From: DAISWO01 sp036826295
GTDB lineage: Bacteria; Patescibacteriota; Saccharimonadia; Saccharimonadales; JAGQNJ01
Direction: 5' to 3'
Length of the DNA: 64,000 nucleotides
Assembly (NCBI GenBank): GCA_036826295.1
Contig: DAISWO010000002.1
Location: forward strand, 158,253-222,252
The first letter of the stretch is position 1. The number at the start of each line of letters is the position of its first letter. Made by a program: the position numbers and the translations under genes. Of the stretch, positions 53,434 to 61,657 are shown piece after piece. Below the pieces are notes generated by a model that worked only from the letters and a program-made list of their open reading frames with translations, searched no databases and had not been told where the DNA came from.

Positions 53434-53591
53434 GGTTAGACCTGCTATACTGAGCAGGTCTAAACCAATTATTGAGATATGAAAATATCTTGTTTTGAAC
53501 AGATAAACCCATAAATGGGCATCCGTTCAAAAGCTATTTGGGTTTATCTCAGTAGTTGGTTTAGACACCTAGAGCGGGTGTCCTTTTATTT
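53434..53591 (+). promoter_or_regulatory. Attenuator- or riboswitch-like RNA leader
   Basis: Hairpin 1: TTAGACCTGCT (53436-53446) with AGCAGGTCTAA (53453-53463). Central part has two exclusive folds: AGATAAACCCA (53501-53511) with TGGGTTTATCT (53539-53549), or TTTTGAAC (53493-53500) with GTTCAAAA (53525-53532) enclosing CCCAT-AA-ATGGG. A terminator hairpin GACACC/GGTGTC (53564-53582) with CTTTTATTTT follows. GTCTAAACC from hairpin 1 (53458-53466) is perfectly complementary to GGTTTAGAC at 53558-53566, which contains the 5' arm of the terminator, so an antiterminator can form. It precedes the nuclease gene. Confidence 0.65.
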
Positions 53592-53611
53592 TCCCGCAGG
53601 AAGGATAAATA

Positions 53612-54709
53612 ATGGCAATAATAATTTCCGAAAACGGCAAGAACGCAAAGAAACTAGAATCTGCTGGCTTTGGACCAGAAGACAATCTCCAGAAGTTTAT
53701 TACAGATAATCCTGAGACTGTTCCGGTATACGATATCCGTGAAGATATCCGGCTATTGATTCTGGCTCGTGAATTTCCAACTAACAGCGGACCAATAGAC
53801 GCACTTGGAGTCGACCAAGACGGCACAATCTACATCATTGAGACCAAACTCTATAAAAACCCCGACAAACGCCTCGTAATAGCTCAGGCCTTAGACTATG
53901 GAGCATCAATGTGGCGACATGTTACAGATTTCGATGACTTTACTCATAGACTAGAAGGCAAGGTACAGCAACAGTTCAACATGAGCCTGCGAGACAAATT
54001 AGAAGATTTCTTTGGCATCGATGACGAAGCCGTCTCTACGCTATTACAAAACGTTCAAGATAATCTCAGTGCTGGCAAATTCAAATTCGTAGTTTTAATG
54101 GACCAACTGCACGATCGGCTCAAAGACCTGATCGTCTTTATTAACCAGAACAGTCAGTTTGATGTATTTGCCGTAGAACTAAAGTACTACAAACACGAAA
54201 AATATGAGATCACTATCCCTAAGCTATTTGGGGCTGAAGTTAAGAAAGATGTGGTTTCTACTAAGTCTAGTTCTGGTAAACGTCGCAAGTGGGACGAACA
54301 GTCATACTGGGAGGAAGTAGCGAACAATCTTGATGCTCAGAAAGCCAAAGCACTAAGAACCTTTTACGATTGGTCACTCGCTAAAGCTGATAAAGTTACG
54401 TGGGGTACAGGTGCTTCCAGGGGCTCTTTCAACCCAATATTCGAGCGCATATCTCCAATATCCTTCTGCTCCGTTTTTACTGATGGTTCAGTTCAAATAA
54501 GCTACGGCTATCTACCGGCAGAAGAAGATATTGAAATTCGTAAACGCTTGCGCGATACGTTGGCAAAACATGTAACTGTTCCTGAAGTTACAGACGTAAA
54601 AGATGAAGCTCTGAAATCTACCTACAAATCGATACCAGCCGAATACGTTGAAAAGAACGTAGACAAAATCATTGCGGCACTCGAAGAATTTACAGGTAAA
54701 ACCCTGTAG
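53612..54709 (+). CDS. PD-(D/E)XK-type nuclease-like protein
   Basis: 365 residues. Residues 55-100 carry a candidate nuclease core: Asp63 in GPIDALGVD and Glu77-x-Lys79 in IYIIETKLYK, followed by Arg87 and AQALDYGASMW, an arrangement like DUF91/NucS and other RecB-like nucleases. The C-terminal domain (270-365) is unassigned. AGGAAGG ribosome-binding site right after the terminator of the RNA leader, so expression depends on read-through. The 3' end overlaps the converging terminase gene by 20 bp. Confidence 0.72.
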   Translation: MAIIISENGKNAKKLESAGFGPEDNLQKFITDNPETVPVYDIREDIRLLILAREFPTNSGPIDALGVDQDGTIYIIETKLYKNPDKRLVIAQALDYGASMWRHVTDFDDFTHRLEGKVQQQFNMSLRDKLEDFFGIDDEAVSTLLQNVQDNLSAGKFKFVVLMDQLHDRLKDLIVFINQNSQFDVFAVELKYYKHEKYEITIPKLFGAEVKKDVVSTKSSSGKRRKWDEQSYWEEVANNLDAQKAKALRTFYDWSLAKADKVTWGTGASRGSFNPIFERISPISFCSVFTDGSVQISYGYLPAEEDIEIRKRLRDTLAKHVTVPEVTDVKDEALKSTYKSIPAEYVEKNVDKIIAALEEFTGKTL

Positions 54710-56234
54710 ACGAACCGAAGAACTCGTCATCCGAGGCTGTCGCTACGTTGTAACGGCGACTTCTGGTGCGAGGGCTGCGATCGAAAACAGAGCCTTTTAC
54801 AGGTCCCGTATGAAAGCCAGGGATATTGTTTTTCTGTTCCATCATGTAGATGATACCTAGTGTTAAAGCATCAAGCAGATCGTCTCGTTCTACTCCGAAG
54901 CCAATAACTTGTTGCAGCAACTTTTTACAACCCTCTTGAGGGAACTGGACTGTTCCGTTAAGGATCCAAAAAGATGCTACCTGTAGGCGCTCTTCTTTAT
55001 CCCGACCATTGAGTGGTATAGCTTCGGCTCGCATATTCTCTTGGCTTAACATTTCGATGATTGCTCGTTGCATACCAACATCTTCAATGTAGATATCGGC
55101 AGAGGTATGGCGTGACTTAAGCGAAACGATGTCCTTAACGGTTTCGCTGTAAAGGTTACGTTTGTTGATCGGGTAAGGGTAAACGTAGATCTTGGCATCT
55201 TTGCCGTAACCGTGTTTTTCCATTACAACAATGGCTGTATAGTCGGCGGACGTTTTCTTGGAGATTGCTAGGTCTACACAAATGGCAATGCGATATGAAC
55301 CACCAACCAGTTGTGGCGGTATTGCTTCGTAGTAGGTGATGTTCTCGGGTTTAACGATCTGCATGTTGTCTGGCAAGATTTTCAGTAGGTACTCTCGGTA
55401 GTAGGCACGTTCGCTGGGGGCTTCCTTTTTTTCTCGTTCAACAGCTTCGGGTGTTGGATACTTTCCAGGCCAGATGCATACGCCAGCATCGTTAATCAGG
55501 GGGTATTCTTTGAACACGAACCGCTCGGGTTGTCTTTCACTAAAAGCTTTCATCCGCATCATTAGTGAATCGGTGTGTAGTAGGTTTCCGATCAGTACAA
55601 ACTTAGTGCTCTGATCACCAACAGGTAGTATCTCACTGGTGTACCAATCAAAGGTTTTCTCTCGACCTTCACTAGTTTTTACCGACTGTAAGTCCTCCAC
55701 ATCGTCAGCAATTACTAGGTCTGGACGGTGTGACCCATGACGGGTGCCACGAATACTTTGCTCGCTAGATACAGCACTGATACGAGCACCGTATTTTGGT
55801 AACACCAGCGACATCGAACCCCATTCGTCGCTAGTTTCTTTTAGTGGCCCGAAATCATTACGTAATAATTCGTTACTGTCGAACTCTTGTTTAGCGTTGG
55901 CGAGGTGTTTTCGGGCTTGGACTTGGGTTTGGCTAGCAATCAGGGCGTATTTCTTTTCTTGTTTGCCTAGAATTGCCCACATTAGAAAGAAGGTGGTTAC
56001 AATGCTACTTTTGCCACTACCTCTAAAGCTAACAATGCCGAGGTGTCGTATAGACGGATCTTCTAACATCGCATACATCTGTTGCTGAAAAGGGGCAGTT
56101 TGGTACTCAAAATAGTCCGGGAAGTAGATGTGGGCAAAGTTATAGACGCTTTCGCGGGCTAGCTTGACGCGAACACTGCGTTTAGTTTGAATCTCTTGCC
56201 ATAGCTTTGGTGAAAAGGGTGATTCGGGATTCAT
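54690..56234 (-). CDS. Phage terminase large subunit
   Basis: 514 residues. ATPase domain with Walker A SFRGSGKSSIV (69-79), Walker B LVIADDVEDL, and coupling segment FVLIGNLLHTDSL; C-terminal RNase H-like nuclease with acidic residues in AICVDLAIS, IYIEDVGMQ and RDDLLDALTLG. The motor that packages DNA into a procapsid and cuts it. No portal or capsid gene accompanies it. Confidence 0.94.
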   Translation of the reverse strand: MNPESPFSPKLWQEIQTKRSVRVKLARESVYNFAHIYFPDYFEYQTAPFQQQMYAMLEDPSIRHLGIVSFRGSGKSSIVTTFFLMWAILGKQEKKYALIASQTQVQARKHLANAKQEFDSNELLRNDFGPLKETSDEWGSMSLVLPKYGARISAVSSEQSIRGTRHGSHRPDLVIADDVEDLQSVKTSEGREKTFDWYTSEILPVGDQSTKFVLIGNLLHTDSLMMRMKAFSERQPERFVFKEYPLINDAGVCIWPGKYPTPEAVEREKKEAPSERAYYREYLLKILPDNMQIVKPENITYYEAIPPQLVGGSYRIAICVDLAISKKTSADYTAIVVMEKHGYGKDAKIYVYPYPINKRNLYSETVKDIVSLKSRHTSADIYIEDVGMQRAIIEMLSQENMRAEAIPLNGRDKEERLQVASFWILNGTVQFPQEGCKKLLQQVIGFGVERDDLLDALTLGIIYMMEQKNNIPGFHTGPVKGSVFDRSPRTRSRRYNVATASDDEFFGSSTGFYL

Positions 56235-56638
56235 TGCGATACCTCGCTCTTACTAAGTAACAATCCAGCATTCTTTAGAGCCTTTTCAACTAACTCCGTC
56301 TGTTCTGTAGTTAGCTCTTCGGTTTTATGGGTAATCCGACCATCGACTCTAATACGTGCCTCGTAGGCAGGGTGGTGGTGCTTGAGCCAAAAGATTATCG
56401 CTGTCATGTTCTGGTCTTTTATGGCTGCGATTAACTGGCTCTCGGCCATATCATTAATCCGGCCAGCACTTTCTACGATGGCTTCATCACAAGCTGTAGC
56501 AAAATCTTCATCATCCTTGCGCCACCTATAGTAGGTGGCGCGCGACATGCCTATTTGTTTGCAAACAACTTCAACAATCGGGGTTTTTTGCAGACGTTCG
56601 ATCATTTCCTTCTTAGTCTTTTCTTGGTTACGACTCAT
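56231..56638 (-). CDS. Terminase small subunit-like HTH protein
   Basis: 135 residues. N-terminal helix-turn-helix (VEVVCKQIGMSRATYYRWRKDDEDF), then a helical oligomerisation-like region with AIIFWLKHHHPAYEAR, typical of small terminase and transposase-type HTH. Start and stop overlap the flanking genes (ATGA), so it is translated with the large subunit. Would recognise the packaging site. Confidence 0.85.
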   Translation of the reverse strand: MSRNQEKTKKEMIERLQKTPIVEVVCKQIGMSRATYYRWRKDDEDFATACDEAIVESAGRINDMAESQLIAAIKDQNMTAIIFWLKHHHPAYEARIRVDGRITHKTEELTTEQTELVEKALKNAGLLLSKSEVSQ

Positions 56639-57960
56639 GACAACTTCTCCCGCTTAAGACCAGTTAGTTTTTCCCAGCGTTTCATGATTACCTCCGCGTA
56701 CACCGGGCTTTTCTCCATTAAATAGCAACGACGTTTGAGTATTGTTGCTCCAATCAACGTAGACCCTGAGCCCCCAAAAGTCTCTATTACAATATCTCCC
56801 CGTTTAGTCAATACCTTTATGTAGGGAATCAGGATGGGAACGGGCTTAGTACCGAAAATTATGCCTTGCCCGCTGTGCTTTTCATCTTCGGCTGAGTGTT
56901 CAATGAAATCAGTCGGCTGATACTTCTTGCCCTTAGCATGCGGCTCCCACTGTGGTTTACCGGAAATAGCATACAGAGCTGTTTCGTACTCCTCTTGCAG
57001 TCCGTCCGGCTCTTTATCGTGGTTGTAGGGCACTGTACCTTTTGCACCAACAACTGCAATATCGTACTTCGAAAAAAATTTGTACTTTGCAGCGAAGTTT
57101 TGATGCCTGTTGGCCAAATGCCAGACGATCATGTTTTTTACTTTCCAGTGTTTTTCCATCTCGCCCCATATAGTCCGTAAATTTTTCCAATTTTCGTAGA
57201 CTATGATGCTGAAATCTTCTTTAGCTACTTTGGCAACGTTTGCCATCCAAAGTTCGGTGAAGTTGTCTGGCAGTTCGTCAGTTTCTAGGTAGCGACGGTT
57301 GCGCTTAGCACCAAAGCCAGTTACGGCTTTTCCGTGTCGTTTAGCACCTAGATAATCCAAAATGTAGGGTGGGTCGCACAGGCAAAGTGATGCTTGTTCG
57401 CCGTTCATGAGTTTCAGAACGTCTGCTTCAACTGTGGAATCACCAACCATAAGACGGCTATCGCCTAATTTGTAGATATCACCTTTTTTGGCGGTGATTT
57501 TCTTGATATCGAGTTTCTTTAGCTCTTTATCAAGATCGAATGTCTCTGGCTCCACCAGATCGACGTCGAAGATGGTGTCTAGCTCTTCACTGGTGAATCC
57601 AACATCATCGAGCAGTTTTTCATCGAACTGACCAAGTAACTCCCAGTTCCATTCGCCTTGATTGCGGTTCAATCGAAGATTGAGTTCTTTTTCCTTGGCT
57701 TCGTCCGGAATGTTGATATAGACCACCGGAACTTCCTTGAAGCCCAAGTCTTTGGCTACTCTGAGCCTAAAGTGACCGCCAATCACAATGTTTTTTCGGC
57801 TCTTAGCGCTGTTTACCAAAAGTGGGTCAACTAGACCAAAGCGTTTGATACTCTCCGTTAATCCTTCTATTGCTTCTGTGCTCCAGCTACGAGGGTTGTA
57901 CTTCGAGGCTTTGAGCTCACTGATCTTTATTTGTTTGATATTTAGTTGTTCTTGAGACAT
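56635..57960 (-). CDS. ParB-domain / DNA methyltransferase fusion
   Basis: 441 residues. ParB-like N-terminus (residues 10-110: ISELKASKYNPRSWS, IVIGGHFRLRVAKDLG) joined to an amino-group methyltransferase: motif IV DPPY in LCLCDPPYIL, later FGGSGSTLIGA for SAM. This two-domain form is common beside phage terminases. May mark phage DNA or regulate packaging. First gene of the packaging operon. Confidence 0.9.
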   Translation of the reverse strand: MSQEQLNIKQIKISELKASKYNPRSWSTEAIEGLTESIKRFGLVDPLLVNSAKSRKNIVIGGHFRLRVAKDLGFKEVPVVYINIPDEAKEKELNLRLNRNQGEWNWELLGQFDEKLLDDVGFTSEELDTIFDVDLVEPETFDLDKELKKLDIKKITAKKGDIYKLGDSRLMVGDSTVEADVLKLMNGEQASLCLCDPPYILDYLGAKRHGKAVTGFGAKRNRRYLETDELPDNFTELWMANVAKVAKEDFSIIVYENWKNLRTIWGEMEKHWKVKNMIVWHLANRHQNFAAKYKFFSKYDIAVVGAKGTVPYNHDKEPDGLQEEYETALYAISGKPQWEPHAKGKKYQPTDFIEHSAEDEKHSGQGIIFGTKPVPILIPYIKVLTKRGDIVIETFGGSGSTLIGATILKRRCYLMEKSPVYAEVIMKRWEKLTGLKREKLS

Positions 57961-58019
57961 GGTTTTCTCCTTCCGTCTCGTGGTTTATCCCACGATACGT
58001 CCAGAGTTTTTGTTAAAAC

Positions 58020-58077
58020 AAAAAGACGACCATGAGAAATAAACCGTTAATGATTTATTTCCTTGAGTCGTCTTTTT
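58020..58077. terminator. Long hairpin with T-runs on both strands
   Basis: AAAAAGACGAC pairs with GTCGTCTTTTT, with an inner AAATAAA/TTTATTT stem. It lies upstream of the packaging operon (minus) and before the HNH gene (plus); as a bidirectional terminator it would insulate both. Confidence 0.75.
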
Positions 58078-58233
58078 AAGCAGACTTATTTATTCTCTTA
58101 GAAATTGCTGTTAATTAAATGTTCGAGCGTGTGCTCACTGAAAGAGTAACACACCTAAAACCTACAATGCAATATTACAAACTCTTGTAAACCCTAGCAA
58201 ACTCTATCTGTTATTGAGCTATAATAAGACATT

Positions 58234-58590
58234 ATGAGAACAAAATTTGGCATTCCTCAAGATCAACTAGATGAAATTGTAACTCGCGATATTGATTGCA
58301 TTTACTGCCACAAAACCATGATTCTACCCTATGACGTTAATAACCGTTCCGATTCTGCCACTATAGAGCACCTGAACCATCGAGCAGATTGGGATAGTGT
58401 TAGGGATTTCGTTAGCAATGGGAAGCAAGTACATTCAATTATTGGGTTATGCTGCGGGGGTTGCAACTCAAGTCGAAGGGATCTGCCGCTTCTTGCTTGG
58501 TTTAACGCCGAATATTGTAAATCCAGAAAGATTGATGAAGACACGGTGTCCGATGTGGTTCGTAGTTATATCTCAGAATACGAAAAGTAA
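58234..58590 (+). CDS. HNH nuclease-like protein
   Basis: 118 residues. Zinc-binding CIYC near residue 22, ATIEHLNHRADW (the first His of HNH), then LCCGGCNSSRRDLPLLAWF with the second pair of Cys and the Asn. Small HNH nucleases next to terminases assist cutting in many phages. A TATAAT box lies 9 nt before the ATG. Confidence 0.82.
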   Translation: MRTKFGIPQDQLDEIVTRDIDCIYCHKTMILPYDVNNRSDSATIEHLNHRADWDSVRDFVSNGKQVHSIIGLCCGGCNSSRRDLPLLAWFNAEYCKSRKIDEDTVSDVVRSYISEYEK

Positions 58591-58638
58591 TCCTGCTTGG
58601 AAATCTAGAAACGAACTCTGAAGATGTAAAATTAGGTT

Positions 58639-59832
58639 ATGTACACTCACCTTAAAGAACGTCAATTATACGAAGACATTTATGATCGCCACACTGTGGA
58701 AGATGCCCGGCGAGGTATGGTTCATTACGAAAAGTTCCACGCTGATTTTGAAAAGAAACTCCCGAAAGACGACAAGATTGACCGACCCGGTAATGCACTT
58801 CTGCTGAATGTGTTTTACATGCAAACAGTCGGTAATGGCTTACTCGATCGCTACGAAAAACGAGAGCAAAGTATCAACGACTGGATGGCAAAAGACGAAG
58901 CCAAAGACGAGCAGATTGCTGGTGCTAGGTTGGGACAAGAACCATACTGCCACCACTGTAAAAAGCAAGGTCTGCGGATTACTGATAAGTCCCTCATGCA
59001 CCGTGGCAAAACCTACAACATCGGTGACCCCGAAGAAGTGCTCTTTATGCTCCACTGTACACACTGCGACAAGAACAGCGCTATTTGGGAAGACGGCACC
59101 GCTTGGAAGCCAAGGCCAACGCTTTGCCCGAAGTGTAAAGCTGAAATGAAGCACAAGGTAACCAAATCAAAGAAAGCGCTGACTTTTACCTATACCTGCC
59201 CATCGTGTAGCCATAGCTATAAGGACAGAACTGATCTTAGTGACAAGAAAGAAAAACCAGATCCTGAATACGACCAAGACAAAGTGACTTATTGCCTTTT
59301 AGATAAAGAGTTTCGCGATAGGATGATAGCTATCAAGCAAGGTTTTGAGGATATGGCTCGGCTCGGTAAAGAGGTTAAGGAAAAGGAAGATAACAAGCAC
59401 ATATACGATGCGGTGAAGGAGCTTAAGAAGCCAAAGATCGCCGAGCTTACACCATTGCTTGCTCCAACTCTCGAAAAAGCTGGTTATATTGAGTTCCACC
59501 TAGATAAACCGGAAATAGGTCGTGATGTCTTCATTGGTTTTAGCTGCTTAGATAGTAAATCCGACCGTGAAGACTACGACAGTAGAAAAACTCTCCAGAA
59601 GCTAGTTAAAAAGACTCTGGAGGATACCAATTGGCGGTTGATGAGTGATGGAGTGTCCTATCGGCTTGGTTATTTGAATGGCAGGCTCCGAGCTTACGAA
59701 CGAAAGGACGATTTAAAGGAGTTAGTTATCAAGAGCAAGAAGTTGAAACCCAAGCAAGAACCTAGCAAGGCTGACCTAAAAAAGAACGCCTACACCATCA
59801 AAGACAAAGATGGCAACGACATACTCCTATGA
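58639..59832 (+). CDS. Zinc-ribbon protein of unknown function (397 aa)
   Basis: Not recognised. Four CxxC pairs in the middle: CHHC, CTHC, CPKC and CPSC (about residues 104-196), forming probably two zinc ribbons. The flanks are highly charged and helical; the C-terminus is Lys-rich. Begins 48 bp after the HNH gene, same strand. Could bind DNA in replication, packaging or transcription of the element. Confidence 0.65.
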   Translation: MYTHLKERQLYEDIYDRHTVEDARRGMVHYEKFHADFEKKLPKDDKIDRPGNALLLNVFYMQTVGNGLLDRYEKREQSINDWMAKDEAKDEQIAGARLGQEPYCHHCKKQGLRITDKSLMHRGKTYNIGDPEEVLFMLHCTHCDKNSAIWEDGTAWKPRPTLCPKCKAEMKHKVTKSKKALTFTYTCPSCSHSYKDRTDLSDKKEKPDPEYDQDKVTYCLLDKEFRDRMIAIKQGFEDMARLGKEVKEKEDNKHIYDAVKELKKPKIAELTPLLAPTLEKAGYIEFHLDKPEIGRDVFIGFSCLDSKSDREDYDSRKTLQKLVKKTLEDTNWRLMSDGVSYRLGYLNGRLRAYERKDDLKELVIKSKKLKPKQEPSKADLKKNAYTIKDKDGNDILL

Positions 59833-60121
59833 TGTTACCCCTGTTAGCGACAAAATAATGCGACACGGTCATTTATGGTGTGCCGTGTCTCATTTGTCTC
59901 GTTTTTATCTGTAAAGTGCTAAAATATGAGACAAGGTCTGAGTTCCAGACCCGTGTGTTCCGCCAAACTATGACAGCCATTTGTGGCTGTTTTAGTTTGG
60001 CGTAACAGGAGGTGGGTTCGAACCCGATAGGGTGAGAAATGCCCAGAATGGCATTTCGCAAGGAAATCTTCTGATGGCAACTTGTTGCCAATCATGAAGT
60101 TTCGGGCCTGCGGAACGTAGG
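59833..60121. repeat. Hairpin-rich right end of the element
   Basis: No gene. Contains perfect inverted repeats: GGTCTG/CAGACC, a 42-nt structure CGCCAAACTA..TAGTTTGGCG (59961-60002) with inner ACAGCC/GGCTGT, GAAATGCC/GGCATTTC (60036-60057) and TGGCAAC-TT-GTTGCCA (60075-60090), plus a tRNA T-arm-like GGGTTCGAACCC (60014-60025). Possibly nested att scars or a structured RNA. Confidence 0.5.
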
Positions 60122-60143
60122 CGAATCCCTCTCTCTCCGCCAA
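60122..60143. repeat. attR core (22-bp direct repeat)
   Basis: Exact copy of the tRNA-Ser 3' end sequence at 47064-47085, including the CCA. Marks the right boundary of the element. Confidence 0.9.
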
Positions 60144-60181
60144 TAAAATACCCCCATCTGACTAGGTGGGGTTATTTTATT
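60142..60181 (+). terminator. Original terminator of tRNA-Ser, displaced by the insertion
   Basis: AATAAAATA..TATTTTATT stem with inner CCCC/GGGG directly after the attR CCA. In the unoccupied chromosome it would directly follow the tRNA. Confidence 0.75.
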
Positions 60182-60371
60182 GATAGAGTTCAAAGCCAAC
60201 TGCTTGGCTTTGAAGGGATTCGAACAGTCGGAACGTAGTTTGCCGGTACTCGGCAAACCGTGAGACGAGCTCACGAGCAAATATATGGAGTAATTTGACT
60301 TGGGAGTCGTATATCCCTGTCCGTCAGGCCAACTATTCAATTGATATTTTACCCGATAGAAACCAAACTAA
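60182..60371. repeat. Hairpin-rich segment outside attR
   Basis: No gene. Perfect hairpins TTCAAAGCCAA-CTGC-TTGGCTTTGAA (60189-60214), GTTTGCCG/CGGCAAAC and CGTGAG/CTCACG. GTTCGAATCCCT, the tRNA-Ser T-arm sequence, is present on the minus strand near 60215-60226, and CGGAACGTAG occurs both here (60229) and inside the element (60111). Suggests repeated integration events at this tRNA. Confidence 0.45.
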
Positions 60372-61154
60372 TTATTTCTTAGTAGGCAAGGGGATTAGTG
60401 CGCTTGTGCGGAGTTTGTATTTTTGATACTCAGGATTATTTGAGTATTTTGCTTCTAGTAGTGGAATGCCGGACACTTTAACTATGAGAAAAGTAATTAC
60501 GGCTGGGCCAATTAATCCTAGCCAACCATAGCTGAATGTCAGCGCAATAACGCCAATCGCCCACCACTGAGTAACTTCGCCAAAGTAATTTGGGTGCCGG
60601 GTGTATTGCCAAAGTCCTTTATTCATAACATGGCCCTTGTTCTTAGGACTTGCGATAAATTGACGAAGCTGTTTGTCGCCAATACTTTCAAACACAAAGC
60701 CGAACACCCAGAGGAATGCCCCAATAATAACCAGAGGATAAATCCCATCAATCGAGTAAGCATAGATGAGTAGTGCCGGAGACACGATTAAGAGCATGAA
60801 TAATCCTTGTAGCATAAATATCTGCATATAAGACCGCAGGACAAACCATTTACCCCAGCTGTCTCGCCAAGCTTTGTAGCGGTAATCTTCTGGCTTCTTT
60901 ATATTCCGACGCGCAATGTGCGAACTGAGTCTAAGCCCCCAGATTAATATTAATATTGTCACTAATATTGCGGCGAAAGAATAGTTTTCTGTTTTTAATA
61001 AAGTTGCAATACTTGCGACAACAAAACCCAAGCCCCAAGCGATATCAGCGACATCATTTCGCTTAGTATATAGCGCAACTAAAAACCAAGCTGACATGTA
61101 AGACCAAATTACAATGGCTGCAAAACCGAGTGTATCAAGTAGTTCGGTTTGCAT
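60372..61154 (-). CDS. DUF1295 membrane protein (steroid 5-alpha-reductase-like fold)
   Basis: 260 residues, about seven helices. The C-terminal GLWQYTRHPNYFGEVTQWWAIG is the DUF1295 signature shared with isoprenylcysteine methyltransferases and steroid reductases. Likely a lipid-modifying enzyme. Starts 4 bp after the DUF2177 gene. Confidence 0.9.
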   Translation of the reverse strand: MQTELLDTLGFAAIVIWSYMSAWFLVALYTKRNDVADIAWGLGFVVASIATLLKTENYSFAAILVTILILIWGLRLSSHIARRNIKKPEDYRYKAWRDSWGKWFVLRSYMQIFMLQGLFMLLIVSPALLIYAYSIDGIYPLVIIGAFLWVFGFVFESIGDKQLRQFIASPKNKGHVMNKGLWQYTRHPNYFGEVTQWWAIGVIALTFSYGWLGLIGPAVITFLIVKVSGIPLLEAKYSNNPEYQKYKLRTSALIPLPTKK

Positions 61155-61158
61155 AGGG

Positions 61159-61566
61159 CTATTTTATGACGGCCTTAAGTATGGATACGGCAACCACCGA
61201 TACACTAGCGGTTAGTAAAGTGCCCCAGATGAGATCAACAATAGTAACGATATACGGCCAGTTTTTTAAGGTTGCTTGGTTGGTTAGGTCGTATGTTGCA
61301 TAGGTTACTAGGCCAAAGAGCGCGCCGAGCAGTCCAATCTTAATTAAACTATACGATTCTTTCCAGCCTGGATAGACAACAAATATCGTTAGCCCTGCGA
61401 TAAATATCAAATAGAATGCTATGGCTGCCAACCAGTTTGGTTTGTCTGTCATAATAAAACCAATGTGCTTTTTGTAAAATGACGGGGCTATAAAACCAAG
61501 CCAAGCAGCATCAAGTACGGCCATTGTGCCTAGTGAAGTCAAGAACGCGTAAAGGTAATTCATCAT
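61159..61566 (-). CDS. DUF2177 membrane protein
   Basis: 135 residues, four helices. LDAAWLGFIAPSFYKKHIGFIM near the N-terminus and YATYDLTNQATLKNWPYIVTIVDLIWG match DUF2177. The pair with DUF1295 is common in clusters for unusual lipids; function not established. First gene of the pair. Confidence 0.9.
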   Translation of the reverse strand: MMNYLYAFLTSLGTMAVLDAAWLGFIAPSFYKKHIGFIMTDKPNWLAAIAFYLIFIAGLTIFVVYPGWKESYSLIKIGLLGALFGLVTYATYDLTNQATLKNWPYIVTIVDLIWGTLLTASVSVVAVSILKAVIK

Positions 61567-61657
61567 GGCTTCAATTATACCAAAAGATTTGGTAAACGGT
61601 TAAGCATAATCAGTTTCGAGAAAGGTAAGCCCATAAGCCAAGAGATTCGGTATCTAT

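Larger units (their letters stand above)
47064..60143. mobile_element. 13-kb integrative element in tRNA-Ser with packaging and defence genes
   Basis: Bounded by identical 22-bp copies of the tRNA-Ser 3' end. The integrase gene lies next to the intact tRNA. Cargo: type II restriction-modification with a LexA-fused methyltransferase, PHP-ATPase pair, PD-(D/E)XK-like nuclease, terminase large and small subunits, ParB-methyltransferase, HNH nuclease and a zinc-ribbon protein. No capsid, portal, protease, tail or lysis gene was found in any frame, and no replication initiator. The content fits a phage satellite or a reduced prophage rather than a complete phage. Confidence 0.88.

Noticed and set aside
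53515..53709. Short reading frame across the RNA leader (GIRSKAIWVYLSSW...)
   Set aside because: It overlaps the terminator and the nuclease gene in another frame and lacks a ribosome-binding site.
59873..60340. Several minus-strand reading frames around attR (GFEPTSCYAKLK and similar)
   Set aside because: They run through tRNA-derived and hairpin sequence, have no ribosome-binding sites and overlap each other in different frames.
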